In this document: positions 1-11,379 of the stretch, one piece after another | Layout: each line of letters starts with the position of its first letter | Position numbering within the stretch: the first letter of the stretch is position 1 | Notes under the pieces: model-generated | The model's input: only the letters and a program-made list of their open reading frames with translations | Database searches by the model: none | What the model was told of the DNA's origin: nothing | Translations under genes and position numbers: made by a program | Source: Myotis daubentonii | Taxonomy: Eukaryota > Chordata > Mammalia > Chiroptera > Vespertilionidae | Assembly (NCBI RefSeq): GCF_963259705.1 | Contig: NC_081846.1 | Span: 94,810,641 to 94,874,640, forward strand | Reading direction: 5' to 3' | Length of the DNA: 64,000 bases

Positions 1-932
1 CTCCTTTAGCTTTTCCTTATCTGTGAAGCTCTTTATCTGACCTTCAGTTCTGAATGATAGCTTTGCTGGATAAAGTAATCTTGGTTGTAAGTTCTTGGTA
101 TTCATCACTTTGAATATTTCTTGCCACTCCCTTCTGGCCTGCAAAGTTTCTGTTGAGAAATCAGCCGACAGTCATATGGGTACTCCCTTGTAGGTAACTG
201 AGTTTCTTTCTCTTGCTGCTTTTAAGATTCTCTCTTTGTCTTTTGCTCTTGGCATTTTAATTATGATGTGTCTTGGTGTGGTCCTCTTTGGATTCCTTTT
301 GTTTGGGGTTCTCTGCACTTCCTGAACTTGTAAGTCTATTTCTCTCACCAGGTGGGGGAAGTTTTCTGTCAGTATTTCTTCAAATAGGTTTTCAATATCT
401 TGCTCTCTCTCATCTTCTGGCACCCCTATAATTCTGATGTTGGTGTGCTTGAAGCTGTCCCAGAGGCTCCTTACACTATCTTCGTATTTTCGGATTCTTT
501 TTTCGTTTTGCTTTTCTGGTTGGGTGTTTTTTGCTTCTTCGCATTTCAAATCTTTGCCTTGATTCTTGCGCTCCTCTGGTCTGCTGTTGGGTGTCTGTAT
601 AATATTCTTTTTCAGTCAGTGTATGCTTAATTTCTAGTTGGTTCTTTATCACAACATCGAGGGTCTCATTAGATTTCTTGAGGATCTCACTACGTTTATC
701 GGCAGCTTCTAGACAGTTCTTGAGAGACCTTGAAAGTGTGGTTCTGAACTGTATATCCTCCATGGACAATTTTGTCCTGTTTCTTTGTCTCCACATTTTT
801 TATGCTTTCTTGGTGCACCCCCTAGTGGTCTTTGTGCGCAGTCTTGTTGTAGTTAAGCCTTGATTGTTGTCGGCAATAGTGGGGGTGATTTGACCGCCAG
901 GCTAACTGGCTATGAGAGTCCGCTGTGTCTAA
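1..932 (-). mobile_element. HAL1-like LINE, cut by the window start, 5' truncated
   Basis: The minus-strand ORF1 is in two frames: 796-476 for the N-terminal coiled coil (MWRQRNRTKLSMEDIQF), and 549-172 for the middle and RRM-like part (RTNIRIIGVPEDEREQ would be the family form; here HTNIRIIGVPEDEREQ). Its 3' part reaches the window edge. About 130 bases of 5' UTR follow to about 932, where homology to the full copies stops. Confidence 0.85.
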
Positions 933-934
933 CA

Positions 935-1545
935 AAAAGATTCTTGCTGACAGTGTTACAGGTGTCCCCGGGTGCCACCTCTTTTCTCCCCTCCACACAG
1001 CCCCTACTGGCCCAGTCCTTTCCCACTGTTGTCTGTGTTCACGGGCTACACATACATGAATATACGTCCTTTGGTTAGTCTCTTCCCTTCGCCACACCCC
1101 TCCCTCTGAGATTCGTCAGTCTCTTCCATGTTTCCATGCTTCTGGTCCTATTTCATTTGTCAGTTTACTTTGTTCATTAGAGTCCACATGTGAGATCATA
1201 TGATTTTTTTTAAAATATATTTTATTGATTTTTTACAGAGAGGAAGGGAGAGGGATAGACAGTTAGAAACATCGATGAGAGAGAAACATCGATCAGCTGC
1301 CTCCTGCACACTCCCTACTGGGGATGTGCCCGCAACCCAGGTACATGCCCTTGACCGGAATCGAACCTGGGACCTTTCAGTCCGCAGGCTGACGCTCTAT
1401 CCACTGAGCCAAACCGGTTTCGGCTTCTTTTTTAAAATTTATCTTTATCATTGAAAGTATTATAGATGTCCCTTTTGTCCCTCCATGGACCCCTTCCATG
1501 CACTATTGTCTATGTCCATGGGTTATGCATATACGCTTATAAGTC
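935..1545 (-). mobile_element. L1 3'-end fragments (UTR) with a VES inserted
   Basis: Pyrimidine-rich sequence with the bat L1 3' UTR wording on the + strand (TTACAGGTGTCCCC, CCACTGTTGTCTGTGTTCAC, then AGAGTCCACATGTGAGATCA) resembles 47930-48230. A second short 3'-end piece (1440-1545, ATGTCCATGGGTTATGCATA) lies beyond the SINE. Orientation is minus. No coding part is left. Confidence 0.65.
1203..1423 (-). mobile_element. VES SINE
   Basis: This is a tRNA-derived bat SINE in minus orientation. The tRNA-like B box appears on the + strand as GGAATCGAACC, followed by CTATCCACTGAGCCAAACC, with the ATATTTTATTGATTTTTTAC tail end on the left. Confidence 0.95.
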
Positions 1546-1640
1546 CACCAGAGGCCTGTTGCAGGAAGATTCCTGCAAGAATAGGGCTTCCTGTGGCCGG
1601 AGCGAAGCTTCCCTCCTGCCTCGCCCGCCCGCTTGCTTCT
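1546..1640 (-). mobile_element. Possible Helitron 3'-end fragment
   Basis: CCAGAGGCCTG followed by the short inverted repeat TTGCAGGAA/TTCCTGCAA resembles the 3' hairpin end of HeliBat elements. The rest of the element is missing. Confidence 0.4.
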
Positions 1641-1986
1641 CCGCAGGGGTTAATTTTTATATTTTAAAAGATTTGGGAACATCACTGTTATAGATGCAAT
1701 ATAATCTTCTTCTAGGCCTAAATATCTGGGGAGATGGGGCTTAATTTCATTTCTTAGTAAGATACTGCTCTTCACTTCTTCGGTTTTGTAGTGTCTGTTT
1801 TTTGCATCTTTATGCATAAATACACAATCATTTTATAATACATATAAATGTAAGGAAACAGCTTTATTAGACTATTAGCAGTTGTGTCAATTTTATCTTA
1901 TGTTTTTATGTGGAAAGATAAAAGGAGAGTTACTGTCAGAAATTATGTTGATTCTTTGTAATGAAAAAACATATCTATATATATTT
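1641..1986. other. AT-rich sequence, nothing recognised
   Basis: No coding frame or recognisable repeat was seen. It is probably old L1 or unique sequence. Confidence 0.5.
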
Positions 1987-2210
1987 AATATGTTTTTATT
2001 GATTTCAGAAAGAGGTATGTGGGGGGGGAGAGAGAGAGAAAGAGAGAGAGAAACATCGATGAGGGACATCAACATTGATTAGCTGCCTCTTGTACATGCC
2101 TTTCTGCTGGGGATCAAGCCCAAAACCTAGGTATGTGCCCTGATCAGGAATCAAACTGTTGACCTCTTGGTGCATGGGTCAACACTCAACCACTGAGCCA
2201 CACTGGCCGG
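1987..2210 (-). mobile_element. VES SINE
   Basis: The order is TTTTTATTGATTTCAGAAAG, a GA-rich stretch, CTGGGGATCAAGCCC, then CACTGAGCCACACTGGCC. It is more diverged than its neighbour at 2257. Confidence 0.9.
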
Positions 2211-2256
2211 TCTGGAATATATTTTTATATGCAAGTCAGTAGGACTTAGTCTCTCT

Positions 2257-2481
2257 TTTTTTAAAATATATTTCTTTATTGATTTCAGAGAGAAAGGGAG
2301 AAGGAGAGAGAGAGATAGAAACATCAATGATGAGAGAGAATCATTGATTGGCTGCCTCCTGCACACCCCCCCACTGGGGATCGAGCCTGCAACCCAGGCA
2401 TGTGCCCTTGGCCAGAATCGAACCTGGGACTGTTCAGTCCGCAGGCCGACGCTCTATCTACTGAGCCAAGCCAGGTAGGGC
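2257..2481 (-). mobile_element. VES SINE
   Basis: It is a well-preserved copy ending CTACTGAGCCAAGCCAGG on the + strand, with GGAATCGAACCTGGGAC-type B box (here AGAATCGAACCTGGGAC). Confidence 0.95.
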
Positions 2482-2578
2482 AGGACTTAGTCTTAAGCAA
2501 ACAAAGTATTTCATTAGTGGTCTTGGTGATTTTTAGAAGTGATTGAGTTCATCAATTCAAATATTTATTAAATATAAA

Positions 2579-2948
2579 ATGCCTGGTGCATGGATTTGTG
2601 CACTGGTAGCGTCCCTTGGTGTGGCCTGTGGGGATCGGGCCGAACCCAGCAGCCCAACGCCGCCTGCCACTCCTGCTCATCCTGGCCCCGCTGTGCCAGC
2701 TGCCACTGCTGCTCGGTAGGCTCATTGCCTCTCCGCTGTGGTCCCCGGGCTAAGGTGGCCAGACATAAGCCCTGCGTCTGGCACCCATTGGTCAGCTGAG
2801 CAGCGCTTCTGCTGTGGGAGCACACTGGTCAAAAGCACACTCCTGCATTGAGCGTCTGCCCCCTGGTGGTCAGCGTGCATCATAGTGACTGGTTGACCGG
2901 TTGACCAGTCGACTGGTCCAATGGCCGCTTAGGCTTTTATATATATAG
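2579..2948 (-). mobile_element. Helitron (HeliBat-like, non-autonomous)
   Basis: The 3' end on the left has GCCTGGTGCATGGATTTGTGCAC (imperfect hairpin). The body has the CCCCCTGGTGGTCAG motif (about 2860-2875). The 5' end on the right appears as TTTTATATATATAG. It lies at the 3' edge of the old L1 ORF2. Confidence 0.8.
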
Positions 2949-3164
2949 TTAATATTCCATTGTGTAAATGTATCACCAATTTTTTATCCACTCATCTGCT
3001 GATGGGCACTTACTTGGGCTGTTTCCAGATCTTAGCTATTGTAAGCAACTCTGCTTTGAACATAGAGGTGTGTATGTTTTTTCTGATTGGTATTACAGGG
3101 TTCCTAGGATATATTCCCAGAAGTGGGACAAACGGCAGTTCATTTTTAAGTTGTTTTTTGTTGT

Positions 3165-3373
3165 TGTTATTGTTGTTGTAATTTCAGGGAGAGGAAGAGA
3201 GTGGGAAACAGAGAAAGAAACATCAATGATGAGAAAGAGTCATCAATCACCTGCCTCCAACTAACCCCCTACTGGGGATTGAGCCTGAAACCCATCATGT
3301 GCCCTGACTAGGTAATCAAACTGTGACCTCCTGGTTCATGGGTCAATGCTCAACCACTGAACTGGCTGTGCCA
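3165..3373 (-). mobile_element. VES SINE inside L1 ORF2
   Basis: AATTTCAGGGAGAGGAAGAG, GGGGATTGAGCC and CAACCACTGAACTGGC mark a diverged copy. L1 ORF2 sequence continues on both sides. Confidence 0.88.
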
Positions 3374-3652
3374 ATTTTAAGGTTTTGAAAAAACTCTATA
3401 CTGTTTCCACAGTGGCTGCACCAGTCTGCATTCCCACCAACGGTGTACTAAGGTTCCCTTTTCTCCACATCCTCAACAGTACTTGTTTGTTGATTTGTTG
3501 CCAGTAGCCATTCTGACAGGTGTTCGCTTATACCTCCTTGTCGTTTTAATTTGCATCTATCTGATGATTAGTGACTTTGAGCATTTTCCCATGTCTCTTG
3601 GCCTTCTGTGTGTCCTCTTTGGAAAGTGTCTATTCATGCCCTTTACCCATTT

Positions 3653-3882
3653 TTTATTTTTTTTTAAAAAATATATTTCTTTATTGATTTCAGAGAGGAA
3701 GTGAGAAGGAGAGAGAGATAGAAACATCAATGATGAGAGAGAATCATTGATCAGCTGCCTCCTGCACACACCCCCTATTGAGGATTGAGCCCGCAACCAG
3801 GCATGTGCCCTTGGCCGGAATCAAACCTGGGACCCTTCAATTCGCAGGCTGACGCTCTATCCACTGAGCCAAGCTGGATAGG
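3653..3882 (-). mobile_element. VES SINE inside L1 ORF2
   Basis: It is a good copy, with TATTTCTTTATTGATTTCAG on the left and ATCCACTGAGCCAAGCTGG on the right. The words CCCTTTACCCATTTTTT repeat on both sides (about 3638-3656 and 3882-3900) and are its target-site duplication. Confidence 0.95.
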
Positions 3883-4299
3883 GCCCTTTACCCATTTTTT
3901 AATTGGGTTGTTTGTCTTCCTAATGCTGAGTTGTATGAGTTCTTTGTATATTTTGTAATTAAACCATTCACCAAATGTATCATTAGCGAATATGTTCTCC
4001 TATACAGTGGGCTCCCATTTTTTTGTTGTTGGTGGTGGTTTCCTTCACTGTGCAGAAGCTTTTGAGTTTGATGTCATTCCATTTGTTTATTGTTCCTTTG
4101 TTCCTCTTGCCCTATGAAATGTATGGATGAATATACTGCTACATGAGATGTCTGAGATTTTACTGCCTATAGTTTCTTATAGGATTTTTATGGTTTTGTG
4201 AGTTACATTTAAATCTTTTATTATTGTGTATAGTGTCAATTGGTGGTCTACTTTCATTTTTTTTGCATGTACCTGTCCAATTTTCACACCACCATTTAA

Positions 4300-4559
4300 T
4301 TTTTATTTTTTAAAAGACTTTTATTTTTTTAATTCTCAAACAAAGATATCTTTTTCCATTGATTTTTAGAGAGAGTGGAAGGGAGAGAGAGACACAGAGA
4401 GAAACACCGATGTGAGAGACACATCGATTGGTTTCCTCCCCCATGCCCCCAACCAGGGCTGGTAGACTGCAACTGAGGTATGTGCCCTTGACCAGAATCG
4501 AACCTGGGACCCTTCAGTCTGCAGGCGGACACTCTGTCCACTGTACCAAACTGGCTAGG
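4300..4559 (-). mobile_element. VES-related SINE inside L1 ORF2
   Basis: This variant has CCATTGATTTTTAGAGAGAG and CCCCCAACCAGGGCTGG, with the B box AGAATCGAACCTGGGAC. The words CACACCACCATTTA/GCACAACACCATTTA repeat around it, as a duplicated target. Confidence 0.9.
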
Positions 4560-6635
4560 CACAACACCATTTACTGAAGAGACTGTCTTTACTCCTTTGT
4601 ATGCTCTTGCCTCCTTTGTCAAATATTAATTGAGCATAATGGCTTGGGTTGATTTCTGGGTTCTCTGTTCTGTTCCATTGATCTATATGCCTGTTCTTGT
4701 GCCAATTCCAGGCTATCTTGTTTACAATGGCTTTGTAGTATAACTTGAAATCTGGTATTGTGGTCCCTCCAACTTTGTTTTTCTTTCTCGAGATTGCTGA
4801 GGCTATTGGGATCTTTTTTGGTTCCATATACATTTTTGGAGTATTTGTTATTGATGTATGAAATATGCCATTGGTATTTTAATAGGGACTGTGTTAAATT
4901 TGTAGCTTACTTTGTGTAGTATGAACATTTTAATGCTATTAATTCTTCCAATCCATGAACATGGTATATGCTTCCACTTGTTTTCATCTTCCTCTAGTTC
5001 CTTTTTCAATGTCCTGCAGTTTTCTGAGTATAAGTCTTTTACCTCCTTGGGTAAGTTTTTTCCCAGTTTATTATCTTATTTGTTGTTGTTGTTGCAATGG
5101 TAAATGGAATTGTTTATTTAGTTTCTCTTCCTGAGAGTTCTTATTGGCTTATAAAAATGCCATTGATTTCTGATGTTAATGTTGTATCCTGCTACTTTGC
5201 CAAATTTATTTATCAGATCTAGCAGTTTTGTGGTGGAGTCCTTAGAATTTTCTTTGTACAATATCATGTCATCTGTGAATGATGAATTTATTTCCTCCTA
5301 TCCAATTTGGATGCCTTTTATTTCTTCTTCATTTCTGATTGCTGTGGCCAGGACTTCCAGTACTATGTTGAATAAGAGTGGTGGGGGGAAAAAAGTGAGA
5401 GTGGTAAAAGCAGAAATTCCTGTCTTGTTCTGATCCTAAGCGAAATGCTTTTAATTTCTTCCCATTGAGTATTATCTCGCCTGTAGGTTTTCATATATGG
5501 CCTTTATAATGTTAAGTTATGATCCCCTTTTTCCTACTTTTCTCAGTGTTTTCATCACAAATGATGCTGAATTTTGTCAAATGATTTATCTGCATCCATT
5601 GATAGCATTATGTGATTTTTTTAATCCTTCATTTTCTTTATGTGATGTATCACATTTATTGATTTGCAAATATTGTACCAGCCTTGCATTCCTGGAATAA
5701 GTCCCATTTGTTCATGGTGTATGGTTTTCTAATGTATTGCTGGATGTGATTTGCTAATGTTTTGTTGAGAATTTAAGCATCCATGTTTATCGGGATATGG
5801 ACCTACAATTTTCTTTCTTGGTAGTGTCTTTATCTGGTTTTGGAATTAGAATAATGCTGGCCTCATAAAAAGAATGTAGAAGTCTTCTCTCCTCTTAAAT
5901 TTTTTAAAAAATAGTTTGAGTAGGATAGGTATTAGTTCTTCTTTGAATATTTGTTAAAACTCACTGTGAAGCCATCTAATCTTGTACTTTTGTTTGATGG
6001 GAGTTTTTTGTTGTGTGTTTGTTTTATTAGTGCTTTTACTTCATTAGTTGTTATTGGTCTATTCAGGTTTTCTGATTCTTCTTGATTGAGTTTTTGGAAG
6101 ATTGTATGTCCATTTCACCCAGGTTGTCCAGTTTGTTGGCATAGAATTCTTCACAGTATTGTCTTAAAATCCTTTGTATTTCTGTGAGTTCAGTTGTTAC
6201 TTCACCTCTATCATTTCTGATTTTATTTATTTGGTCTTTGCTCTTTTTTTCTTGATAAGTTTGGCTAAAGGTTCACTAATTTAATTTATAGTTTCAATGA
6301 ACCAGCTCTTGGTTTTATTGATCTTTTGTATTGTTATTTTAGTCTCTATGTCATTTATTTCCAATCTGACCTTTATTATTTCCTTCTTTCTAATTATTCT
6401 GGGCTTTTATAGTTGTTCTCTTTCTAATTCTTTTAGTTGTAGTGTTAGATTGTTTATTAGATTGTTTACTACTTGTTTCTTGAGGTAGGCCTGTAATGCT
6501 ATGAACTCCTCCCCTCATAGATTTTTTGGATTGTTTTGTATTCATTTTAGTTTATTTCCAGGATGTATTATATTTCTTCATTGATCTCATTGTTTAATAA
6601 CATGCTATTTAGCCTCCACCTGTTTGAATGTTTTT

Positions 6636-9151
6636 TTAAGATTTTTTAAAATTAAATCTTTATTGTTCAGATTATTACAGTTGTTCCTCTTTTCCCCCCC
6701 ATAGCTCCCCTCAACCCGGTTCCCACCCCTGCCCTCACTCCCCCTCCCACTGTCCTCATCGATAGGTGCACGATTTTTGTTCAGTCTCTTCCCGAATCCC
6801 CCACACCCATTTCCCCCCCAAGAATAGTCAGTTCACTCCCTTTCTATGCCCCTGATTCTATTATAATCACCAGTTTATTCTGTTCATCAGATTATTTATT
6901 CACTTGGTTTTTTTAAAAATTAAATCTTTATTGTTCAGATTATTACATTTGTTCCTCTTTTTTCCTGCTATAACTCCCCTCCTCCCAGTTCCCACCCCAC
7001 CCTCCGCCCTCACTCCCCACCCATTGTCCTCATCCATAGGTGCATGATTTTTGTCCAGTCTCTTCCCGCATCTCCCACACCCCTTTCCCCCCCCAAAATA
7101 GTCAGTCCATTCCCTTTCTATGTCCCTGATTCTATTATAATCACCAGTTCATTCTGTACATCATATTATTTATTCACTTGATTCTTAGATTCACTTGTTG
7201 ATAGATGCATATTTGTTGTTCATAATTTGTATCTTTACCTTTTTCTTCTTCTTCCTCTTCTTAAAGGATATCTTTCAGCATTTCATATAATCCTGGTTTG
7301 GTGGTGATGAACTCCTTTAGCTTTTCCTTATCTGTGAAGCTCTTTATCTGACCTTCAGTTCTGAATGATAGCTTTGCTGGATAAAGTAATCTTGGTTGTA
7401 AGTTCTTGGTATTCATCACTTTGAATATTTCTTGCCACTCCCTTCTGGCCTGCAAAGTTTCTGTTGAGAAATCAGCCGACAGTCATATGGGTACTCCCTT
7501 GTAGGTAACTGAGTTTCTTTCTCTTGCTGCTTTTTAAGATTCTCTCTTTGTCTTTTGCTCTTGGCATTTTAATTATGATGTGTCTTGGTGTGGTCCTCTT
7601 TGGATTCCTTTTGTTTGGGGTTCTCTGCACTTCCTGGACTTGTAAGTCTATTTCTTTCACCAGGTAGGGGAAGTTTTCTGTCATTATTTCTTCAAATAGG
7701 TTTTCAATATCTTGCTCTCTCTCTTCTTCTGGAACCCCTATAATTTGGATGTTGGTACGCTTGAAGCTGTCCCAGGGGCTCCTTACACTATCTTCGTATT
7801 TTTGGATTCTTTTTTCTTTTTGCTTTTCCGGTTGGGTGTTTTTTGCTTCTTCGTATTTCAAATCTTTGACTTGATTCTTGCGATCCTCTTGTCTACTGTT
7901 GGGAGTCTGTATAATATTCTTTATTTCAGTCAGTGTATGCTTAATTTCTAGTTGGTTCTTTATCACAACCTCGAGGGTCTCATTAGATTTCTTGAGGGTC
8001 TCATTAAGTTTATCGGCAGTTTCTAGAAAATTCTTGAAAAACCTTCAAAGTGTGGTTTTGAACTCTATATCCAGTAGTTTGCTTTCCTCCATTTCTGTCA
8101 TTTGTGTCCTGTTTCTTTGTCTCCGCATTTTTTATGCTTCCCTGTGTTGATAGAGTTGCGTTCTGTGCTAGGTGTCCTATAGGGTCCAGTGACTCAGCCT
8201 CCCCAATTACCTGAGGTAGACACTCTTGGTGCACACCCTTTTGGGCTTTGTGCACAGTCTTGTTGTAGTTAAGCCTTGATTGTTGTAGGTAACTCTGGGA
8301 GGGATTGAGCTCTAGGCCAATTGGCTGCGAGAATCAGCTGTGTCTGCAGTGGGAGAACTTCTGTGCTGGAGACATCCCTCCGGGGCAAGATTTGCTTCAA
8401 TGGGGCTTTGGTGCTCAGTGAGTCTGCCCCCTGAGTGTGTCCTTTATGGATCAGAGGAGCTGCAATCTGGATGGTCCCACTCTGACCACCGGGCACTGTC
8501 TCCTGGATCTCAAAGGAGGTGCTAATCTAGCCTCTGCCTGAGGCTATCCAGCAGAAGCCAGCTGTGACGCAATGCAAGTTGTCCTGGGGCCTTGGGCCAG
8601 CTGCAGTTTGTTAGGTAATTATCAGATTGCAAAGGGCCAGGCCTTTCATATGCAAAGCCTTCATGCACAGCTCGGGCGAGGCGGGTCCCAGGGGATCAAC
8701 AGGGCCGAGCGAGGGAGCAGTTATGGCTGCCCTCGGTGGCCCTGCTTCTCAGTGTCCTGACAATCGCTGTGAGCACCCCCGAGAGAAAGCTGCCTTTGAG
8801 TTCCAACTGATGCCAGACAGTCCAGTTTATCCCATATGAGTCTGGGTCCCCAGACTTGCCTGGAACTGGAGCTCAGAGCTTGAGACTCCTTCCCGATTGA
8901 AAAAGACAACCATGTCCTCAGCCGCCAGTCCTCTCCGCATGCGCCTCTGTACCTCTGTACTTTACTTCCACACCGCACCTCCTCTGAGTCTTGGTATGCT
9001 TTTCTCTTTCCTTCTAGTTGTAGAATTTCCACTCAGCCAGCCTTCGTGTGGTTCTGGATGATGTCCGTTCCGTCTTTTAGTTGTATTTTTGAAGTGGTTG
9101 TGTGAGGCAGCAATCTCCAGTGTTTACCTATGCCGCCCATCTTGGTGTCTC
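6636..9151 (-). mobile_element. HAL1-like LINE with a doubled 3' UTR, 11-bp TSD
   Basis: The duplication tgaatgttttt is at 6625-6635 and 9152-9162, inside L1 ORF2. On the minus strand the element starts at an AAGATGGGCGGCATAGG end (about 9145), has a long 5' UTR of about 1.0 kb, then ORF1 (about 8136-7261), then a 3' UTR and tail (7260-6911), followed by a second, different 3' UTR copy and tail (6909-6636). The inner copy resembles the 33.3-kb subtype and the outer copy resembles the 30.4-kb subtype. Confidence 0.88.
7261..8136 (-). pseudogene. LINE ORF1, frameshifted
   Basis: The segment 7966-7472 encodes coiled coil and RRM-like parts (RTNIQIIGVPEEEREQDIEN, PRHIIIKMPRAKDKERIL). An extra T near 7535 breaks the frame. 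The C-terminal domain continues at 7455-7261 (QARREWQEIFKVMNTKN to YEMLKDIL). The N-terminal codons near 8130-8000 are also out of frame. Confidence 0.88.
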
Positions 9152-9605
9152 TGAATGTTTTTAAGATTATTTTTATTGTAGTTGATTTCTAGTTTCATGC
9201 CATTGTGATCTGAAAGGATGCTTGATATGATTTTAATGTTCTTGAATTTGTTGATACTTATTTTGTGTCCTAACATATGATCTATCTTTGAGAATGTTCC
9301 ATGTATACTTGAGAAGAATGTATATGTTGCCATTTTGTTATGAAATGTTCTGTAAATATCAATCAAATCCATCTGATCTAGTGTGTCATTTAAGGTCACT
9401 GTTTCCTTGAATATTTGTCTGGAAGATCTATCCAGTTATGACAATGGGGTGTCAAAGTCCCTTAATATGACTGTGTTGTTATTGATCTCTCCCCTTAAAT
9501 CCTCCAAAAGTTTAAAACATATATTTAGCTGCCCCATGCTGGGTTTGTATATGTTTATAAGGGTTATATTTTCTTGTTGGATCTATCCTTTTAGTATTAT
9601 TTTGT

Positions 9606-9870
9606 GATCTTCTTTGCACCCTCTCGCAATCCGGAACCCCTCGGGGGATATAGTAGTGCTCAAAGCGGCAGGCGGCTAGGGAGGAACCCAAGCCCAGGCT
9701 TGGCGTCGTGCTGCTCCCACTCATCCCAGCCCTCTGTGCCTGCCGTGGGCTTGTGCCCAGTCAGTCCTGATCATGAGAGGCTTGTGCCACCATCGTGGTG
9801 CTTGCCAGCCGTGAGCCCGGTGTCTGGCACCCGTCAGCTGTGCGGTGCTCCCACTGTGGGTGGGTAAAGT
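9606..9870 (-). mobile_element. Helitron fragment
   Basis: CACCCTCTCGCAATCCGGAA and CCCCTCGGGGGATAT match the body of other minus-oriented HeliBat copies here, for example 57246-57285. Both ends are missing. Confidence 0.65.
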
Positions 9871-9877
9871 TTTAAAG

Positions 9878-10034
9878 AACTTGTATGCATACATGCATAA
9901 CCCATAGACACAGACAATAGGTTGATGAAGGCCTGGGATGCGGGTGGGGAAGTGGTAGGCTAGAAGGGGTCAATGGAGGAGAAAGAGGGACATATGTAAT
10001 TCTTTCAAAAATAAAGATTTAATTTTGTAAAATA
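9878..10034 (+). mobile_element. L1 3'-end fragment
   Basis: ATGCATAACCCATAGACACA, then GTAATTCTTTCAAAAATAAAG and an A-rich end: a plus-oriented L1 3' UTR tail with a polyadenylation signal. Confidence 0.65.
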
Positions 10035-10036
10035 AA

Positions 10037-10390
10037 TCCTATATAATAAAAGGGTAATATACAAATTGACCTTAACTGAGGAACACTGGGAATGACAGGT
10101 TGCTATCACATGCACTGAGCACCAGGGGGCAGACGTTCAATGCAGGAGCTGCCCCCTGGTGGTCAGTGCACTCCCACAGGGGGAGCTCTGCTCAGCCACA
10201 AGCCGGGCTGATGGCTGCAAGTGCAGCGGCAGTGGCAGGAGCCTCTCCCACCTCCTCAGCAGAACTAAGGATGTCCGACTGTGGCTTAGGCCTGCTCCCT
10301 ATTCCCTTGGGGACATCACCCGAGGGCTCCTGGGCTTCCAGAGGGATGTCTGACTGCCAGCTTAGGCCTGATCCCCTGGGGATGGAAAAG
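10037..10390 (+). mobile_element. Helitron, 3' truncated
   Basis: The 5' end TCCTATATAATAAAAGGG is preceded by A. The body has CACCAGGGGGCAGA and its inverted partner CCCCCTGGTGGTCAGTG. The CTAG end and terminal hairpin are absent. Confidence 0.85.
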
Positions 10391-10422
10391 ATAGTCATGA
10401 GTATGTCAAGTACAGCCTAGGG

Positions 10423-10934
10423 CAGTGGTCAGCAAACTCATTAGTCAACAGAGCCATTCAGTTCGCAGGCTGATGCTCTATCCACTGAGCCAAACCAAAC
10501 AGAGCCAATATAAACAGTACGATTGAAATTTCTTTTGAGAGCCAAATTTTTTAAACTTAAACTATATAGGCAGGTACATTGTTATTAACTTAATTAGGGT
10601 CCTCCTAAGCTGGCCTTCACTAAAATGTCCTCAATCTGATTGAGGTACGTTCGCTGAGGTCAACCCCTTCCAACTCTCCCATCCACACTTGTCTTGTATA
10701 CTTGTTTCATCTATCTCCTTTCGTTCATCCTCTCTATACGTCCACCCCCCACTTCTTCTAACGCCACTTCTTCAAAATAGACTCACCCAGGCCAAAAACT
10801 GACTTCTGTGCATGGGCCATGAAGTTTCAATCGCACTGTATGTGCGCGCCCGCACGTGGTATTTTGTGGAAGAGCCACACTCAAGGGGCCAAAGAGCTGC
10901 ATGTGGCTCGCGAGCTGCGGTTTGCCGACCACTG
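10423..10934. mobile_element. Non-autonomous hAT transposon
   Basis: The terminal inverted repeats are CAGTGGTCAGCAAAC and, in reverse complement, CAGTGGTCGGCAAAC. Flanking 8-mers gcctaggg and ccctacgg agree at 6 of 8 positions, the usual hAT TSD length. A short VES end piece (about 10460-10500) is embedded near the left end. A copy sharing the left part is at 53837. Confidence 0.85.
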
Positions 10935-10974
10935 CCCTACGGAATATAGTGAATACTATTGTAATATATATGTA

Positions 10975-11105
10975 TGGTGTCAGATTGATACTAGATTTAT
11001 GGAGGGAGGTGGTCACTTTGTAAGATACATAAATGTCTAACCACTAGGTTGTACGCCTGAAACAAATATAACATTAAATGTCAACTGTAAATGAAAATAA
11101 AAAAT
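10975..11105 (+). mobile_element. Old L1 3' tail
   Basis: GTTGTACGCCTGAAACAAAT followed by ATTAAATGTCAACTGTAAAT and an A-rich end is the common 3' end of older mammalian L1s. Confidence 0.6.
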
Positions 11106-11290
11106 ACATCAGAATATAATGCAGGAGAGAAACCCTTTATATACAGTGAATGTGGGAGAGACTTCATCCAGAAGGGAAATCTCATGGTACATGTGGACTC
11201 ATATTGGAAACCAGTGTACATATGCAACAAATGTGGAGAAGGCTTCAGTCAAAAGACATTTCTCAACATTCACCTTCTTCCAGGACCGAA
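11106..11290 (+). pseudogene. C2H2 zinc-finger gene fragment (degenerate)
   Basis: One frame reads [23 protein letters not shown], then [20 protein letters not shown]. These are two KRAB-type C2H2 fingers with the GEKPF linker. The first finger lacks one Cys and the second His position is changed (HVDSY). The second linker is lost (SYWKPVY). No further fingers or KRAB box were found. It is probably a decayed duplicate of a zinc-finger gene; the parent cannot be named. Confidence 0.7.
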
Positions 11291-11379
11291 CTGGAATTCC
11301 CACCAAATTATAGAACAATCATGCTGAATGAGCTGAAGAAGGATTTAAAGAAGCCTCATTGATACTTTAGGAAGGATGG

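Larger units (their letters stand above)
2949..9605 (-). pseudogene. LINE-1 ORF2 (older, degraded), split by a HAL1-like insertion at 6636-9151
   Basis: The minus-strand ORF2 C-terminus starts at about 2950 and runs to 6624. It resumes at about 9163-9605, where DLIDIYRTFHNKMATYTFFS and SKIDHMLGH (endonuclease) are readable. It matches the better-kept L1 at 48-51.8 kb segment by segment, for example [16 protein letters not shown] shadows on the + strand and [16 protein letters not shown] on the minus. Many stops and indels are present. Three VES SINEs and the HAL1-like insertion interrupt it. Confidence 0.9.
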
